Shown here: positions 25,790 to 34,654 of the stretch, one piece after another
How the letters are laid out: every line of letters begins with the position of its first letter
Position numbering within the stretch: position 1 is the first letter of the stretch
NCBI GenBank assembly: GCA_002784145.1
Contig: PFKE01000097.1
Span: forward strand, 1 to 50,052
Length of the DNA: 50,052 bases
Reading direction: 5' to 3'
Source: Flavobacteriaceae bacterium CG_4_10_14_3_um_filter_33_47
GTDB taxonomy: Bacteria; Bacteroidota; Bacteroidia; Flavobacteriales; Flavobacteriaceae
Program-made: the position numbers and the translations under genes
Notes under the pieces: generated by a model
The model's input: the letters and a program-made list of their open reading frames with translations, nothing else
Database searches by the model: none
What the model was told of the DNA's origin: nothing

Positions 25790-26854
25790 TTAAGCTTTAC
25801 TTTCTAATTCACTCATGACTTCTACGAGTACTTTTACACTATCTATAGGCAAAGCGTTGTACATAGAAGCTCTATATCCGCCCACACTTCTGTGACCGCT
25901 TAAACCGCTAATACCAGCTTCTTTTAACATGGTTTCAAAGGTTTCTTTTAAATTCTCGTTTTGAAGTGTGAAAGTAGCATTCATAATAGATCGGTCTTCT
26001 TTGGTTGAGAATCCTTTAAATAATGGATTTAAATCTATCTCAGAGTACATCAATTGTGCTTTTTTCTCATTTAATTCTTCAATCTTTGCAACGCCACCTA
26101 ATTTTTTTATCCATTCTAAGGTTAGCATGGAGGTGTACACAGCAAACACTGGAGGTGTATTATACATACTTCCATTTGATATATGTAATTTATAATCCAT
26201 GATGGCAGGAACTTTACGAGACACTTTTCCTAAGATATCCTCTTTAATAACGACTAATGTGGTTCCTGCTGGGCCCATATTTTTTTGAGCACCTGCATAA
26301 ATCAAATCAAATTTTGAAAAATCTAAAACACGAGAAAAAATATCACTACTCATATCGCATACCATAGGAATTGGTGACGTTGGGAATGATTTTATTTGTG
26401 TGCCAAAAATGGTATTGTTGGATGTGCAATGAAAATAATCATAATCTTCAGGAATATCATAACCTTTTGGAATATAATTGAAGTTAGCACTTTCTGAGGA
26501 CGCTACTTCATAAATATCATCCAAAATCCTAGCTTCTTGTATTGCTTTTTTACTCCAAGTTCCGGTGTTTAAATACCCAGCTCTTTTTTCTAGAAGATTC
26601 ATGGCAACCATTAAAAATTGTGTACTGGCGCCACCTTGCAAAAATAAGGCTTTATAACCTTTGCCTTCTAAGCCTAAAAGTTCTAAAACTAAAGCCCTGG
26701 CCTTTTCCATAACATCTACAAAGGGCTTGCTTCTGTGTGATATTTCTAACAAGGACAACCCATCATTGTTAAAATCTATAACGGCATGTGATGCTTTTAA
26801 TAAAACTTCTTGAGGTAAAATACTAGGTCCTGCACTAAAGTTGTGTTTTTTCAT
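25790..26854 (-). CDS. serC: Phosphoserine aminotransferase
   Basis: PLP-dependent class-V aminotransferase, 354 aa, for the second step of serine synthesis: 3-phosphohydroxypyruvate plus glutamate to phosphoserine. It starts MKKHNFSAGPSILP, the family hallmark. It contains LFLQGGASTQF, and the PLP-binding lysine is K191 in AGAQKNMGPAG. The C-terminus has the substrate-binding SGHRSVGGYRASMYNA. It lies upstream of serA on the same strand, with 158 bases containing repeats between them; no terminator is obvious there. SerB is not in the window. Confidence 0.96.
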   Translation of the reverse strand: MKKHNFSAGPSILPQEVLLKASHAVIDFNNDGLSLLEISHRSKPFVDVMEKARALVLELLGLEGKGYKALFLQGGASTQFLMVAMNLLEKRAGYLNTGTWSKKAIQEARILDDIYEVASSESANFNYIPKGYDIPEDYDYFHCTSNNTIFGTQIKSFPTSPIPMVCDMSSDIFSRVLDFSKFDLIYAGAQKNMGPAGTTLVVIKEDILGKVSRKVPAIMDYKLHISNGSMYNTPPVFAVYTSMLTLEWIKKLGGVAKIEELNEKKAQLMYSEIDLNPLFKGFSTKEDRSIMNATFTLQNENLKETFETMLKEAGISGLSGHRSVGGYRASMYNALPIDSVKVLVEVMSELESKA

Positions 26855-26929
26855 TTTATTTAAGAATTTAAAGATGCAAAGTTCCTAATAAATTGAGGAT
26901 TTTATGTTATAAAATCCATAATTTTTTCG

Positions 26930-27988
26930 TCAAATTGCTAATAAAAATTCAATAGAATCAACATCATCCGCATAATCCCAAAGTTGAGGTTTTTGAGTCA
27001 TTCCAAAAGCAATTTCATTTTCAACAAAACCGTTAGAAACCATGCATTGAATGGAAGCTTTTTCTTGTTGCAATTTTTCTTTTAGTTCACCCTCATGGTT
27101 ATAATATTCATAGAAAACCGTTGCTATAGGAGACACAGCGCTCGAATCTTCTTTTATCATTAAAAACCCATTTTCAAGCATATCAAATTCACTCATGATA
27201 TACACCGCTTTATTATAGTCGTAATTATTGGCATATTTTGCTTTTTCAATAATTGGATGCCAGTGATACATACCTTGAAAAAATAAATCAAAATTATAAC
27301 CTTTTGGAACATAGAGTTTTGATACGTTTCTGCATCCTAAACCATAATATCTAAAAATGTCTTCGGATAGTGCCTGCATGTCTTCCAAGGTTTCTTGTCC
27401 GTTTAAAACAGCTATAGAATTACGGTTATTTCTTATAATGGAAGGTTTATTCTTAAAATAATATTCAAAATAACGTGCCGTATTGTCGCTTCCGGTGGCA
27501 ATAACGGCATCAAAATTTTCTAATTTGTCTTCAGTAAACTGAATGACACCTTTGAATTTAGGTTCTACATATACCAAATACTTAGCTAAATAAGGAATGA
27601 TGAATTTATCATTGGATGATTGTTTTACCAATGCTTTATGACCACTTATCAACACCGATAAAAAATCATGAAAGCCAACTAACGGAATATTGCCCGCCAT
27701 AATAATAGCTACTATTTTAGGGTTTTTTATAGTTAAATTATAAGGCGATAACCATTTACTTAATTGTTCTGTGGTTAAAGATTCCACCCAGCCGTTTAAG
27801 GCAAATGCCATATTTTCTTTGGTAAACCATCCGTTGTGTTCTTCGGCTAATTTTAATTGATGTTTAAAACCATCAAAAAACAAATCGTTAAATTGAACAC
27901 TTTCTTTTTTTTCAACGATTTCATTTGAAAATTGACTTAAAAATTCTCCTAATTTTACAAAAGCGTTAATTCTTTGTTGTAAATTCAT
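26930..27988 (-). CDS. LuxC-like acyl-CoA reductase
   Basis: 352-aa enzyme resembling LuxC fatty acyl-CoA reductase, which reduces activated acyl groups to aldehydes with NADPH. It contains the nucleotide-binding [13 protein letters not shown] and the putative acyl-accepting cysteine C219 in [15 protein letters not shown], the equivalent of the LuxC nucleophile. There are no luxAB genes nearby, so bioluminescence is not implied. It diverges from a ferredoxin gene across a 67-base gap that contains two facing -7 boxes. serC follows 75 bases downstream on the same strand, so read-through into serine genes is possible. Confidence 0.87.
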   Translation of the reverse strand: MNLQQRINAFVKLGEFLSQFSNEIVEKKESVQFNDLFFDGFKHQLKLAEEHNGWFTKENMAFALNGWVESLTTEQLSKWLSPYNLTIKNPKIVAIIMAGNIPLVGFHDFLSVLISGHKALVKQSSNDKFIIPYLAKYLVYVEPKFKGVIQFTEDKLENFDAVIATGSDNTARYFEYYFKNKPSIIRNNRNSIAVLNGQETLEDMQALSEDIFRYYGLGCRNVSKLYVPKGYNFDLFFQGMYHWHPIIEKAKYANNYDYNKAVYIMSEFDMLENGFLMIKEDSSAVSPIATVFYEYYNHEGELKEKLQQEKASIQCMVSNGFVENEIAFGMTQKPQLWDYADDVDSIEFLLAI

Positions 27989-28006
27989 TCTGCATTTGTT
28001 TTTTTA

Positions 28007-28014
28007 TAGTTTTG
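28007..28014 (+). promoter_or_regulatory. Candidate -7 promoter box for ferredoxin gene
   Basis: TAGTTTTG, exact TAnnTTTG match, predicting a transcript from about 28021 with a leader of about 35 bases to the ATG at 28056. Confidence 0.4.
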
Positions 28015-28032
28015 GCGTTAATTTAGCCATTG

Positions 28033-28040
28033 CAAATTTA
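28033..28040 (-). promoter_or_regulatory. Candidate -7 promoter box for acyl-CoA reductase gene
   Basis: TAAATTTG on the minus strand matches TAnnTTTG. It predicts a start near 28026 and a 38-base leader to the ATG at 27988, overlapping the plus-strand ferredoxin promoter. Confidence 0.38.
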
Positions 28041-28055
28041 GAAAAAGAAAATGCT

Positions 28056-28409
28056 ATGGCAATTATAATAACAGATGAATGTATTAATTGTGGTGCTTGT
28101 GAGCCAGAATGTCCAAACACCGCCATATATGAAGCTGCAGATGATTGGCGCTATAACGACGGCACCAGTTTAAAAGGTAAAGTGGTTTTAACCAGTGGAA
28201 AGGAAGTGGATGCTGATGAAGCTCAAGAGCCCGTTAGTGATGAGGTTTACTATATTGTACCCGATAAGTGTACCGAATGTAAAGGTTTTCATGATGAGCC
28301 TCAATGTGCTGCGGTTTGCCCAGTAGATTGTTGTGTGCCAGATGACAATCATGTTGAAACTGAAGAAGAACTCTTGGCAAAACAACGGTTTATGCATCCA
28401 GAAGATTAG
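28056..28409 (+). CDS. 2[4Fe-4S] ferredoxin
   Basis: Small electron carrier, 117 aa. The first cluster motif is C-I-N-C-G-A-C-x3-C-P near residue 10. The second is C-T-E-C-x8-C-x3-C-P, with the long loop typical of Chromatium-type (Alvin) ferredoxins, and a C-terminal tail of about 30 residues. About 50 residues, with the string WRYNDGT, separate the two motifs, more than in classic clostridial ferredoxins. The start at 28056 ([13 protein letters not shown]) matches the family; an in-frame TTG at 27996 would lie upstream of the promoter box. It diverges from the acyl-CoA reductase gene, which may use or share its reductant. Confidence 0.93.
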   Translation: MAIIITDECINCGACEPECPNTAIYEAADDWRYNDGTSLKGKVVLTSGKEVDADEAQEPVSDEVYYIVPDKCTECKGFHDEPQCAAVCPVDCCVPDDNHVETEEELLAKQRFMHPED

Positions 28410-28433
28410 TAGATAATCGAGAATAAATAAAAA

Positions 28434-28460
28434 AACCTGAGCCAAATACTCAGGTTTTTT
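28434..28460 (+). terminator. Rho-independent terminator after ferredoxin gene
   Basis: Perfect 8-bp stem AACCTGAG / CTCAGGTT, 7-base loop, followed by four more T (a run of six in all). Confidence 0.88.
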
Positions 28461-28553
28461 GTTAATGAATGGAATTCTGTCATTATTTTATTGAGAATAT
28501 TATATCTTAGATATTCTACCTAAAAATCATTTTTGCAATTAAAATTATCATGG

Positions 28554-29495
28554 ATGAAATATAATAAATACATAAAAGAATCACCATTAGTATCTGAAAT
28601 CGGTCTAGGAGCTTGGCAGCTTGGAGAAAATTCCGGTTGGCAAAGTATGTCTGAAAAAGAGGCTATTGATATGGTCTGTGAATCCATTGAGTTAGGAGTT
28701 AATTTTTTTGATACCGCTCCAAATTATGGCCGTGGAACTAGCGAATTAAGACTTGGAAAAGCACTAAAGAGTTTTGATAGAAGTCAGTTGGTTATTAACA
28801 CAAAATTTGGCCATACTGATACTGGAAAAACAAACTATGATGCCCATTACATTCGGACATCTTTAGAAGGCAGCTTGAAAAGATTACAAGTAGATTATGT
28901 AGATTCTTTTATTATACACAGTCCTCCGTCACAATATCTTGATGGCAATAATAATCCCCATTACGAGATTTTAGAACGTTTGGTCGAGGAAGGAAAAATT
29001 TGTGCATACGGAGCTTCATTAGATACTTACAATGATATGAAGCTTTTTATGGACACAACAAACGGTCGTGTTATTGAAGCGTTTTTTAATGTCCTTCATC
29101 AAGATTCGGCTAAAGCATTTGATTTGGCACAACAAAAAGAGGTTGGTATTATTGTAAAAATTCCGCTCGATTCTGGTTGGCTATCTGGTAAATACAACGC
29201 TGAAAGCACCTTTAACGATATCAGAAAACGTTGGTCAAAAATGGATATCATTACACGAAGTAATTTAATAGAAAAAGTAAAACAGATTATTGGAAAAGAG
29301 AATAATTTGGCTCAAACAGCCTTGTCTTTTTGTTTGTCCTTCGATGCCGTTTCTACTGTTATTCCTGGTAACACAACAATGGCTCAGCTAAAAAATAATT
29401 TAGAAAGTGCTAACAAACCAATTTCAAGGGAACTTGTTGAAACATTAAGGGATTTTTATAAAAATGAAGTTGAACATCTCCATCTTCCTTGGTAG
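28554..29495 (+). CDS. Aldo/keto reductase (cytoplasmic)
   Basis: NAD(P)H-dependent oxidoreductase of the aldo/keto reductase superfamily, 313 aa. It shows the TIM-barrel landmarks IGLGAWQLGE, the active-site region FFDTAPNYGRG (D and Y), the lysine in INTKFG, the histidine in SFIIHSPP, and the cofactor-binding end VIPGNTTMAQL. The start is the ATG at 28554; an upstream TTG at 28533 adds seven residues not expected in the family. Substrate is unknown. A second, exported reductase of the same superfamily follows 229 bases later, but low similarity suggests separate origins. Confidence 0.92.
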   Translation: MKYNKYIKESPLVSEIGLGAWQLGENSGWQSMSEKEAIDMVCESIELGVNFFDTAPNYGRGTSELRLGKALKSFDRSQLVINTKFGHTDTGKTNYDAHYIRTSLEGSLKRLQVDYVDSFIIHSPPSQYLDGNNNPHYEILERLVEEGKICAYGASLDTYNDMKLFMDTTNGRVIEAFFNVLHQDSAKAFDLAQQKEVGIIVKIPLDSGWLSGKYNAESTFNDIRKRWSKMDIITRSNLIEKVKQIIGKENNLAQTALSFCLSFDAVSTVIPGNTTMAQLKNNLESANKPISRELVETLRDFYKNEVEHLHLPW

Positions 29496-29724
29496 GTTGA
29501 ATCAGTTCAATTTGCTGTGTTTGATGAAATGAAAGTAACTAAGAATAATTTACCATGAACCATTGGCAATTAACCATGAATCCTGAGCTTTTAACTTGTG
29601 TATTTTTTGTTTAACAATATTTAATTTTCAAATTAAACCTATTTATTTTCTTAGTTATTATGGAATGCCATGCAATGGTTTTTTGCTTATTTTTATATAA
29701 AAATCAAAAAGCAATAAATTAAAC

Positions 29725-30663
29725 ATGGAAAATCATATAAATGTAATAAAACGGCGAGAGTTTTTAAAAAGCAGCGCAAAGGTTACTGCAGCAACCATGT
29801 TAATGGGTATAGGAAGTTCAAAGCTATTCGCTTTCTCTTTTGCCCCATTAAAAAATTCAGTTCCAGCTGTTACACTTAACAATGGTATCCTTATGCCAAG
29901 GCTTGGTTTTGGCACCAATACTCTTAAAGGAGCTATGGGTACACAAAGTGTGTCTGATGCCATTTCAGTGGGTTATCGCCTTATAGATACCGCTCATATT
30001 TATGGGAATGAAGAAGCTGTAGGAGAAGGAATCAAACAAAGTGGAATTGATAGAAAAGAATTGTTTATTACCTCAAAACTATGGGTTGACTTTGCTGGCT
30101 ATGAAAGTACTAAAAAGGCATTTGAAACTTCTATAAACAAGTTGGGTACAGAGTATTTAGACCTATATCTTATCCATCGTCCACGAGGTGATGTAAAAGG
30201 TACATGGCTGGCCATGGAAGAACTTTACAAAGCTGGCAAAATTAGAGCTATTGGGGTGAGCAATTTTTTACCTGATCAACTTAATGATATGATGGAATAT
30301 GCAAAAATAACACCAGCCATCAATCAGATTGAAACTCATGTTTTCTTTCAGGAGAACAATTCCTATGAATTTTTGAAAAACTCCGAGACACAAATGGAAG
30401 CTTGGTCTCCTTTTGCAGCGGGACGAAACGGCATTTTTGAAAACCAAACCTTGGCTGAAATTGGCAAAAAATACAATAAGAGTAATGCTCAGGTATCTTT
30501 AAGATGGCATTACCAAAGAGGCGTTGTTGCCATTCCTAGGTCTTCCCAAAAAGCACATATGATTGAAAATCTGGATATTTTCAATTTTGAACTTAGTGAA
30601 ACAGATATGAAGACTATTGCCACTTTAGATCTCAATAAGACTCAATTTCCTGAGTGGGGATAG
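29725..30663 (+). CDS. Aldo/keto reductase with twin-arginine signal
   Basis: 312-aa aldo/keto reductase carrying a Tat-type N-terminus: R-R-E-F-L-K at residues 10-15, then a hydrophobic stretch to about residue 38. This indicates export of the folded, cofactor-loaded protein to the periplasm. The mature part has MPRLGFGTNTLKG, the active-site DTAHIYGNE (D, Y), K in TSKLW, H in YLIHRP and the cofactor motif VVAIPRSSQ, as in the 2,5-diketo-gluconate reductase group. How NADPH would be obtained in the periplasm is unclear. It follows the cytoplasmic reductase by 229 bases and has no visible terminator. Confidence 0.9.
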   Translation: MENHINVIKRREFLKSSAKVTAATMLMGIGSSKLFAFSFAPLKNSVPAVTLNNGILMPRLGFGTNTLKGAMGTQSVSDAISVGYRLIDTAHIYGNEEAVGEGIKQSGIDRKELFITSKLWVDFAGYESTKKAFETSINKLGTEYLDLYLIHRPRGDVKGTWLAMEELYKAGKIRAIGVSNFLPDQLNDMMEYAKITPAINQIETHVFFQENNSYEFLKNSETQMEAWSPFAAGRNGIFENQTLAEIGKKYNKSNAQVSLRWHYQRGVVAIPRSSQKAHMIENLDIFNFELSETDMKTIATLDLNKTQFPEWG

Positions 30664-30818
30664 AATGTTATGAAAAGGCTATATTTATTTCAGGTTTTGT
30701 AATAAATTGAATGAGATACAAGAAATAAAACTTTGTAGAAGGCTGAAAATGAAGTGTATTTTAACCCTAAACATTTTTTATACTATACCTATTACATCAT
30801 CCAATTACCACCGTAAAA

Positions 30819-32306
30819 CTATTCCTCACCTTTAAACTCTTTCATCTCGGTAAGTGGTTCAAGGGTTTGGTCTTGTTTCCAAATAGAAGCGTCGTATTCA
30901 TGAAGTTTAACATAAGGCACCGTTTTTTGTTCGGTAAGGTTATCAAAAACATCCAAGGCTATTTTTGTGCTTTGGTTTAGCAATAATTCTTGCTTGGTAA
31001 TCACAGAACCTTCAATGGTAAATTCAAAATTGGTTTTGTTTTTCTCCGTGCTATTTTCAATAAATTTTAAAGGTCTGCTAACATAAAAATATCGGCCTTC
31101 TTCAAATTTAATATATTGCGGTTGGTATTTGTTTAAGGTGTCTTTTTGAAATATGATGGTGCCTTTTCGCATGTTTTCTATATATTTAACACCAAACAGA
31201 AGTTTTAAATTAAGTTTTTCACCACGTTTGCCATCAGCAAATTCAAAATCTACTTTAGTCACGGCAAAAGACTCATCAACAATAAAAATGGTGCCCACAT
31301 ATTTAGACTTAGAACGTCTTGGCTTGTATTGGATTATGTATATTAATTCGTCATTAAAATAAGAAATGTCTTGAAAACTATATTCGTATAAATCGGCATC
31401 CAGAAGTTTTGAAAGCATAGAGTTATCATAAAATTGAGCACGTTTTAATAAATTACTGGTTTGCCCTTTTAAATTTTTAATTTGATATTCTTGCTTTTGT
31501 TTTTCTTTAGAGGCTTCATCTTTTAATGATAACGAATCTTCAATTTTAAACAAGCCGGTTTTAAGTTTATAGGTTAAGGTCGTGTCTAAATATTTTAAAA
31601 TAACACCTTGTGCTCTGCTTTGAACTTCTTCAATAGACAAGTTGTTTTTCTGGTCTAAAAGTTCTGTGGCTTTCTGCACTATGAGTTTAGTTTTTAAGGA
31701 ATCGTCTATAAACAAGGTGCCTTTAAAATCTTTAAAATGAATGGTATAGCTATTCACAATAGCTTTCGATAAGGAGTCTAAACTTTTATTGGTAGATTCT
31801 AACTGATTTTTTTTAACATGTGATGATTTTTCGACTTCAAAATCTAAACGATCAAAATCTATATAGGCAGTTTCTCTTGAAAAAAAGCTGTGTTTGTATA
31901 ATTTATTTTCGTAATTATCTAAAAGATGCTGCCTGGCTTTGGCGATAATGGAATCGGCATTTGGTTTTTTGTTGCTAATAAAAACCGTGCTAAGTTCATT
32001 AAGAGATTCTTCTAAAGCAACAACAAATTTTTGATTTTTTATATCTTCAATACTTATGGTTTTATTCTTATACCCTAAACATAAAACGGTTATTTGCGTA
32101 TCATCATGGATGTCATTTAGAGTAAAAAAGCCTTCTTCATTTGAAATTACGCCACTAAATTCTGCTGTTTTAATAGCTGCAAAAGGAATGGGTTTTTGAG
32201 TTGCTTTGTCAATTAATTGAGCAGTTACGGTTTGTGAAAACACAGAAACGCTGCTGAGAAATAGCAAAAAATAAGTAAAAATAAGTTTCATAATAGATGG
32301 CTTCAT
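30819..32306 (-). CDS. Exported protein with carboxypeptidase-like regulatory domain
   Basis: 495-aa exported protein. The signal peptide ends SVSVFSQ near residue 25; a second ATG (32291, MKLIFTYF) is equally plausible as the start. Residues about 27-110 form a carboxypeptidase D regulatory-like beta-sandwich (TAQLIDKATQKPIPFAAIK, EGFFTLNDI). The remaining 380 residues show no enzyme motif; they contain helical lysine-rich stretches and beta-rich regions. This layout is common in Bacteroidota surface proteins of unknown function. A TATATTTG box at 32337-32344 is the probable promoter. Confidence 0.8.
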   Translation of the reverse strand: MKPSIMKLIFTYFLLFLSSVSVFSQTVTAQLIDKATQKPIPFAAIKTAEFSGVISNEEGFFTLNDIHDDTQITVLCLGYKNKTISIEDIKNQKFVVALEESLNELSTVFISNKKPNADSIIAKARQHLLDNYENKLYKHSFFSRETAYIDFDRLDFEVEKSSHVKKNQLESTNKSLDSLSKAIVNSYTIHFKDFKGTLFIDDSLKTKLIVQKATELLDQKNNLSIEEVQSRAQGVILKYLDTTLTYKLKTGLFKIEDSLSLKDEASKEKQKQEYQIKNLKGQTSNLLKRAQFYDNSMLSKLLDADLYEYSFQDISYFNDELIYIIQYKPRRSKSKYVGTIFIVDESFAVTKVDFEFADGKRGEKLNLKLLFGVKYIENMRKGTIIFQKDTLNKYQPQYIKFEEGRYFYVSRPLKFIENSTEKNKTNFEFTIEGSVITKQELLLNQSTKIALDVFDNLTEQKTVPYVKLHEYDASIWKQDQTLEPLTEMKEFKGEE

Positions 32307-32336
32307 TTAATTGACGAACAAAACTCGATGATGTTA

Positions 32337-32344
32337 CAAATATA
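32337..32344 (-). promoter_or_regulatory. Candidate -7 promoter box for carboxypeptidase-like-domain gene
   Basis: TATATTTG on the minus strand, exact TAnnTTTG match, giving a 24-base leader to the ATG at 32306. Confidence 0.4.
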
Positions 32345-32392
32345 AATGAATAGATATCATAAGCTTTTACTTTAAATAAAAGAGGAATTAAT

Positions 32393-32400
32393 TACATTTG
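32393..32400 (+). promoter_or_regulatory. Candidate -7 promoter box for ychF
   Basis: TACATTTG, exact TAnnTTTG match, giving a leader of about 17 bases to the ATG at 32424. No clear -33 element. Confidence 0.42.
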
Positions 32401-32423
32401 CACTCGCAAAAAATACTGAAAAT

Positions 32424-33518
32424 ATGAAAGCTGGAATAGTAGGATTACCAAATGTAGGAAAGTCAACCTTGTTTAATTGCTTATCAAATGCCAAAGCGCA
32501 AAGTGCAAATTTTCCGTTTTGTACTATTGAGCCCAATATAGGTGTGGTAAATGTACCGGACAAACGTTTAGAAAAACTGGAAGAATTGGTAAAACCTGTA
32601 AGAGTTCAACCAGCAACGGTTGAAATTGTTGATATTGCCGGATTGGTTAAAGGCGCCAGTAAAGGCGAAGGTTTAGGAAATCAGTTTTTAGCAAACATAA
32701 GGGAAACAGATGCCATTTTGCATGTATTACGTTGTTTTGATAACGATAATATTGTGCATGTAGATGGAAACATAAATCCTATTCGCGATAAGGAAACCAT
32801 TGATATGGAATTGCAGTTAAAGGATTTAGAAACCGTTGATAAAAAGCTTGAAAAAGTAAAGCGTGCAGCAAAAACGGGTAGCAAAGAGGCTCAAAAAGAA
32901 GAAGCAGTATTGCTTAAAATAAAAACCAATTTAGAAGCTGGTATTTCAATAAGAGCTCTTGAATTTAATGAAGATGATTACAACGATTTTGTAAAACCTG
33001 CCCAATTTATTACAGAAAAACCAGTGATGTATGTATGTAATGTTGATGAAGGTTCCGCAGTTTCTGGTAATAAATATGTTGACTTGGTAAAAGAATCTGT
33101 TAAGGATGAACATGCTGAAGTTCTGGTATTGGCCGTTGGAACAGAGGCAGATATTAATGAATTGGATGATTATGAAGAACGCAAAATGTTTCTTCAAGAT
33201 ATTGGCTTGGACGAACCAGGTTCTGCTAAGTTAATTAGGTCTGCTTATAAGCTTTTAAAACAGCAAACCTATTTTACAGCTGGTGTAAAAGAAGTGAGAG
33301 CTTGGACCATTGATATTGGTGCCACAGCACCACAAGCTGCAGGCGTTATCCATACAGATTTTGAAAAAGGGTTTATAAGGGCTGAAGTGATTGCCTATGA
33401 TGACTTTGCTTCTTATGGTAGTGAAGCCAAAGTAAAAGAAGCTGGAAAAATGCGTGTTGAAGGCAAAAATTACATCGTAAAAGATGGCGATGTTATGCAT
33501 TTTTTGTTTAATGTTTAG
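32424..33518 (+). CDS. ychF: Redox-regulated ATPase YchF
   Basis: Obg-related P-loop protein that prefers ATP over GTP and binds the ribosome; 364 aa, full length. P-loop GLPNVGKST is at residues 5-13. The switch II motif [17 protein letters not shown] replaces DxxG, and the altered G4 motif N-V-D-E replaces NKxD, which explains ATP preference. A coiled-coil insert lies at about 130-200 and a TGS domain forms the C-terminus ([20 protein letters not shown]). It is divergent from the carboxypeptidase-like-domain gene. Confidence 0.97.
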   Translation: MKAGIVGLPNVGKSTLFNCLSNAKAQSANFPFCTIEPNIGVVNVPDKRLEKLEELVKPVRVQPATVEIVDIAGLVKGASKGEGLGNQFLANIRETDAILHVLRCFDNDNIVHVDGNINPIRDKETIDMELQLKDLETVDKKLEKVKRAAKTGSKEAQKEEAVLLKIKTNLEAGISIRALEFNEDDYNDFVKPAQFITEKPVMYVCNVDEGSAVSGNKYVDLVKESVKDEHAEVLVLAVGTEADINELDDYEERKMFLQDIGLDEPGSAKLIRSAYKLLKQQTYFTAGVKEVRAWTIDIGATAPQAAGVIHTDFEKGFIRAEVIAYDDFASYGSEAKVKEAGKMRVEGKNYIVKDGDVMHFLFNV

Positions 33519-33558
33519 ATATGTTTCTCTTTAATTACTTTTAAGATTTTTAATCTTT

Positions 33559-33584
33559 CCTATATAAAACAGAATAGGTTTTTT
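33559..33584 (+). terminator. Weak candidate terminator after ychF
   Basis: A 5-bp stem CCTAT / ATAGG with a 10-base loop is followed by six T. The stem is short, so this is tentative. Confidence 0.3.
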
Positions 33585-33609
33585 GTAATATTCATATAGC
33601 TTAAATTTC

Positions 33610-34509
33610 ATGAAATCGCCTAAGTCTTTCGTATATGGTATTGTTTTAGGCTTGATAGGTATCATCCTGTTTTCTTCAAAAGCAGTGATGGTTAAATTGG
33701 CCTATCAGTATGAGGTTGATGCGATAAGCGTTTTACTTTTTAGAATGTTATTTTCCTTTCCTTTTTATGTGGTTATTGCTATAATTTTCAGACATAAAAA
33801 TAGTGACACAGATTTAGTTAAAAAAGATTATTTATGGGTCTTCTTTTTTGGTTTTGTTGGTTATTATTTGTCCAGTTATTTCGATTTTTTAGGACTTATT
33901 TATATTAAGGCAAGTTTAGAACGAATCATCTTATTTATTTATCCAACCATTGTGATATTGTTTAATAGGGTATTTTTAAAACAAGCGGTATCTAAAAATC
34001 AAATATATGCCATCATATTGACTTACATAGGTATTATTATTGCCTTTTGGAATGAAGTGGCCATTTCTGGAAATGATACGTATTTAGGTGGATTTTTTAT
34101 TGTGCTCTGTGCTGTTACATATGCGGCTTATTTATCTGGTAGTGGTTGGTTAATTCCAAAATTTGGTGTTGCAAAATTTACAGCTTATGTTATGATAGTA
34201 TCTTGCATTTGTGTCTTTATTCATTATGGTATTTCCCATAAAATGGATTTGTTAAATTATTCTTGGCAGGTATATTTTTTAGGGTTTTTATTAGCTGTTT
34301 TTGCTACTGTAATACCCTCATTTTTAGTCTCTGCTTCTATTAAACTGATAAGCTCATCAAACTTTGCTGTTATTGCCGCTGTTGGACCTATTTCAACCAT
34401 AATTTTAGCGGCCATTTTTTTAAATGAACAATTAACTTTATTACAATTATTAGGCGCATTTGCTGTTATAATTGGAATTTCATTAGTATCTTTAAGCAAG
34501 AAAAATTAA
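33610..34509 (+). CDS. EamA/DMT-family permease
   Basis: Inner-membrane transporter of the drug/metabolite superfamily, 299 aa, with about ten hydrophobic helices arranged as two EamA repeats. The first repeat ends near ILTYIGIIIAFW and the second near LLGAFAVIIGISLVSL, each with the family's acidic/hydrophobic pattern NRVFLKQ or LNEQLTLLQ before the last helix. Substrate is unknown; relatives export amino acids or other metabolites. It sits alone between ychF and parE with no operon link visible. Confidence 0.9.
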   Translation: MKSPKSFVYGIVLGLIGIILFSSKAVMVKLAYQYEVDAISVLLFRMLFSFPFYVVIAIIFRHKNSDTDLVKKDYLWVFFFGFVGYYLSSYFDFLGLIYIKASLERIILFIYPTIVILFNRVFLKQAVSKNQIYAIILTYIGIIIAFWNEVAISGNDTYLGGFFIVLCAVTYAAYLSGSGWLIPKFGVAKFTAYVMIVSCICVFIHYGISHKMDLLNYSWQVYFLGFLLAVFATVIPSFLVSASIKLISSSNFAVIAAVGPISTIILAAIFLNEQLTLLQLLGAFAVIIGISLVSLSKKN

Positions 34510-34654
34510 TAGTTGTTTTTGGTCGATTTTTAGTGAAATTTAATGTTCTCAACAACATTATTTTTTCATTGTTAATTAATTTCTCAAAAGGCTGTTTCAT
34601 TTTTTACTTTGATATATTATATTAGCGACCAATCACAAAATTTCACTCCAATCT

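Noticed and set aside
26930-27988. Bioluminescence locus suggested by the LuxC-like gene
   Set aside because: No luxA, luxB, luxD or luxE homologue is present; LuxC-like reductases are found widely in Bacteroidota without light production.
27996-28055. N-terminal extension of the ferredoxin from a TTG at 27996
   Set aside because: It would place the start upstream of the -7 box, uses TTG, and the family begins at MAIIITDEC.
29540-29600. Repeated phrase ACCATGAA in the gap between the two aldo/keto reductase genes
   Set aside because: Two short copies in AT-rich DNA; no hairpin and no frame of useful length.
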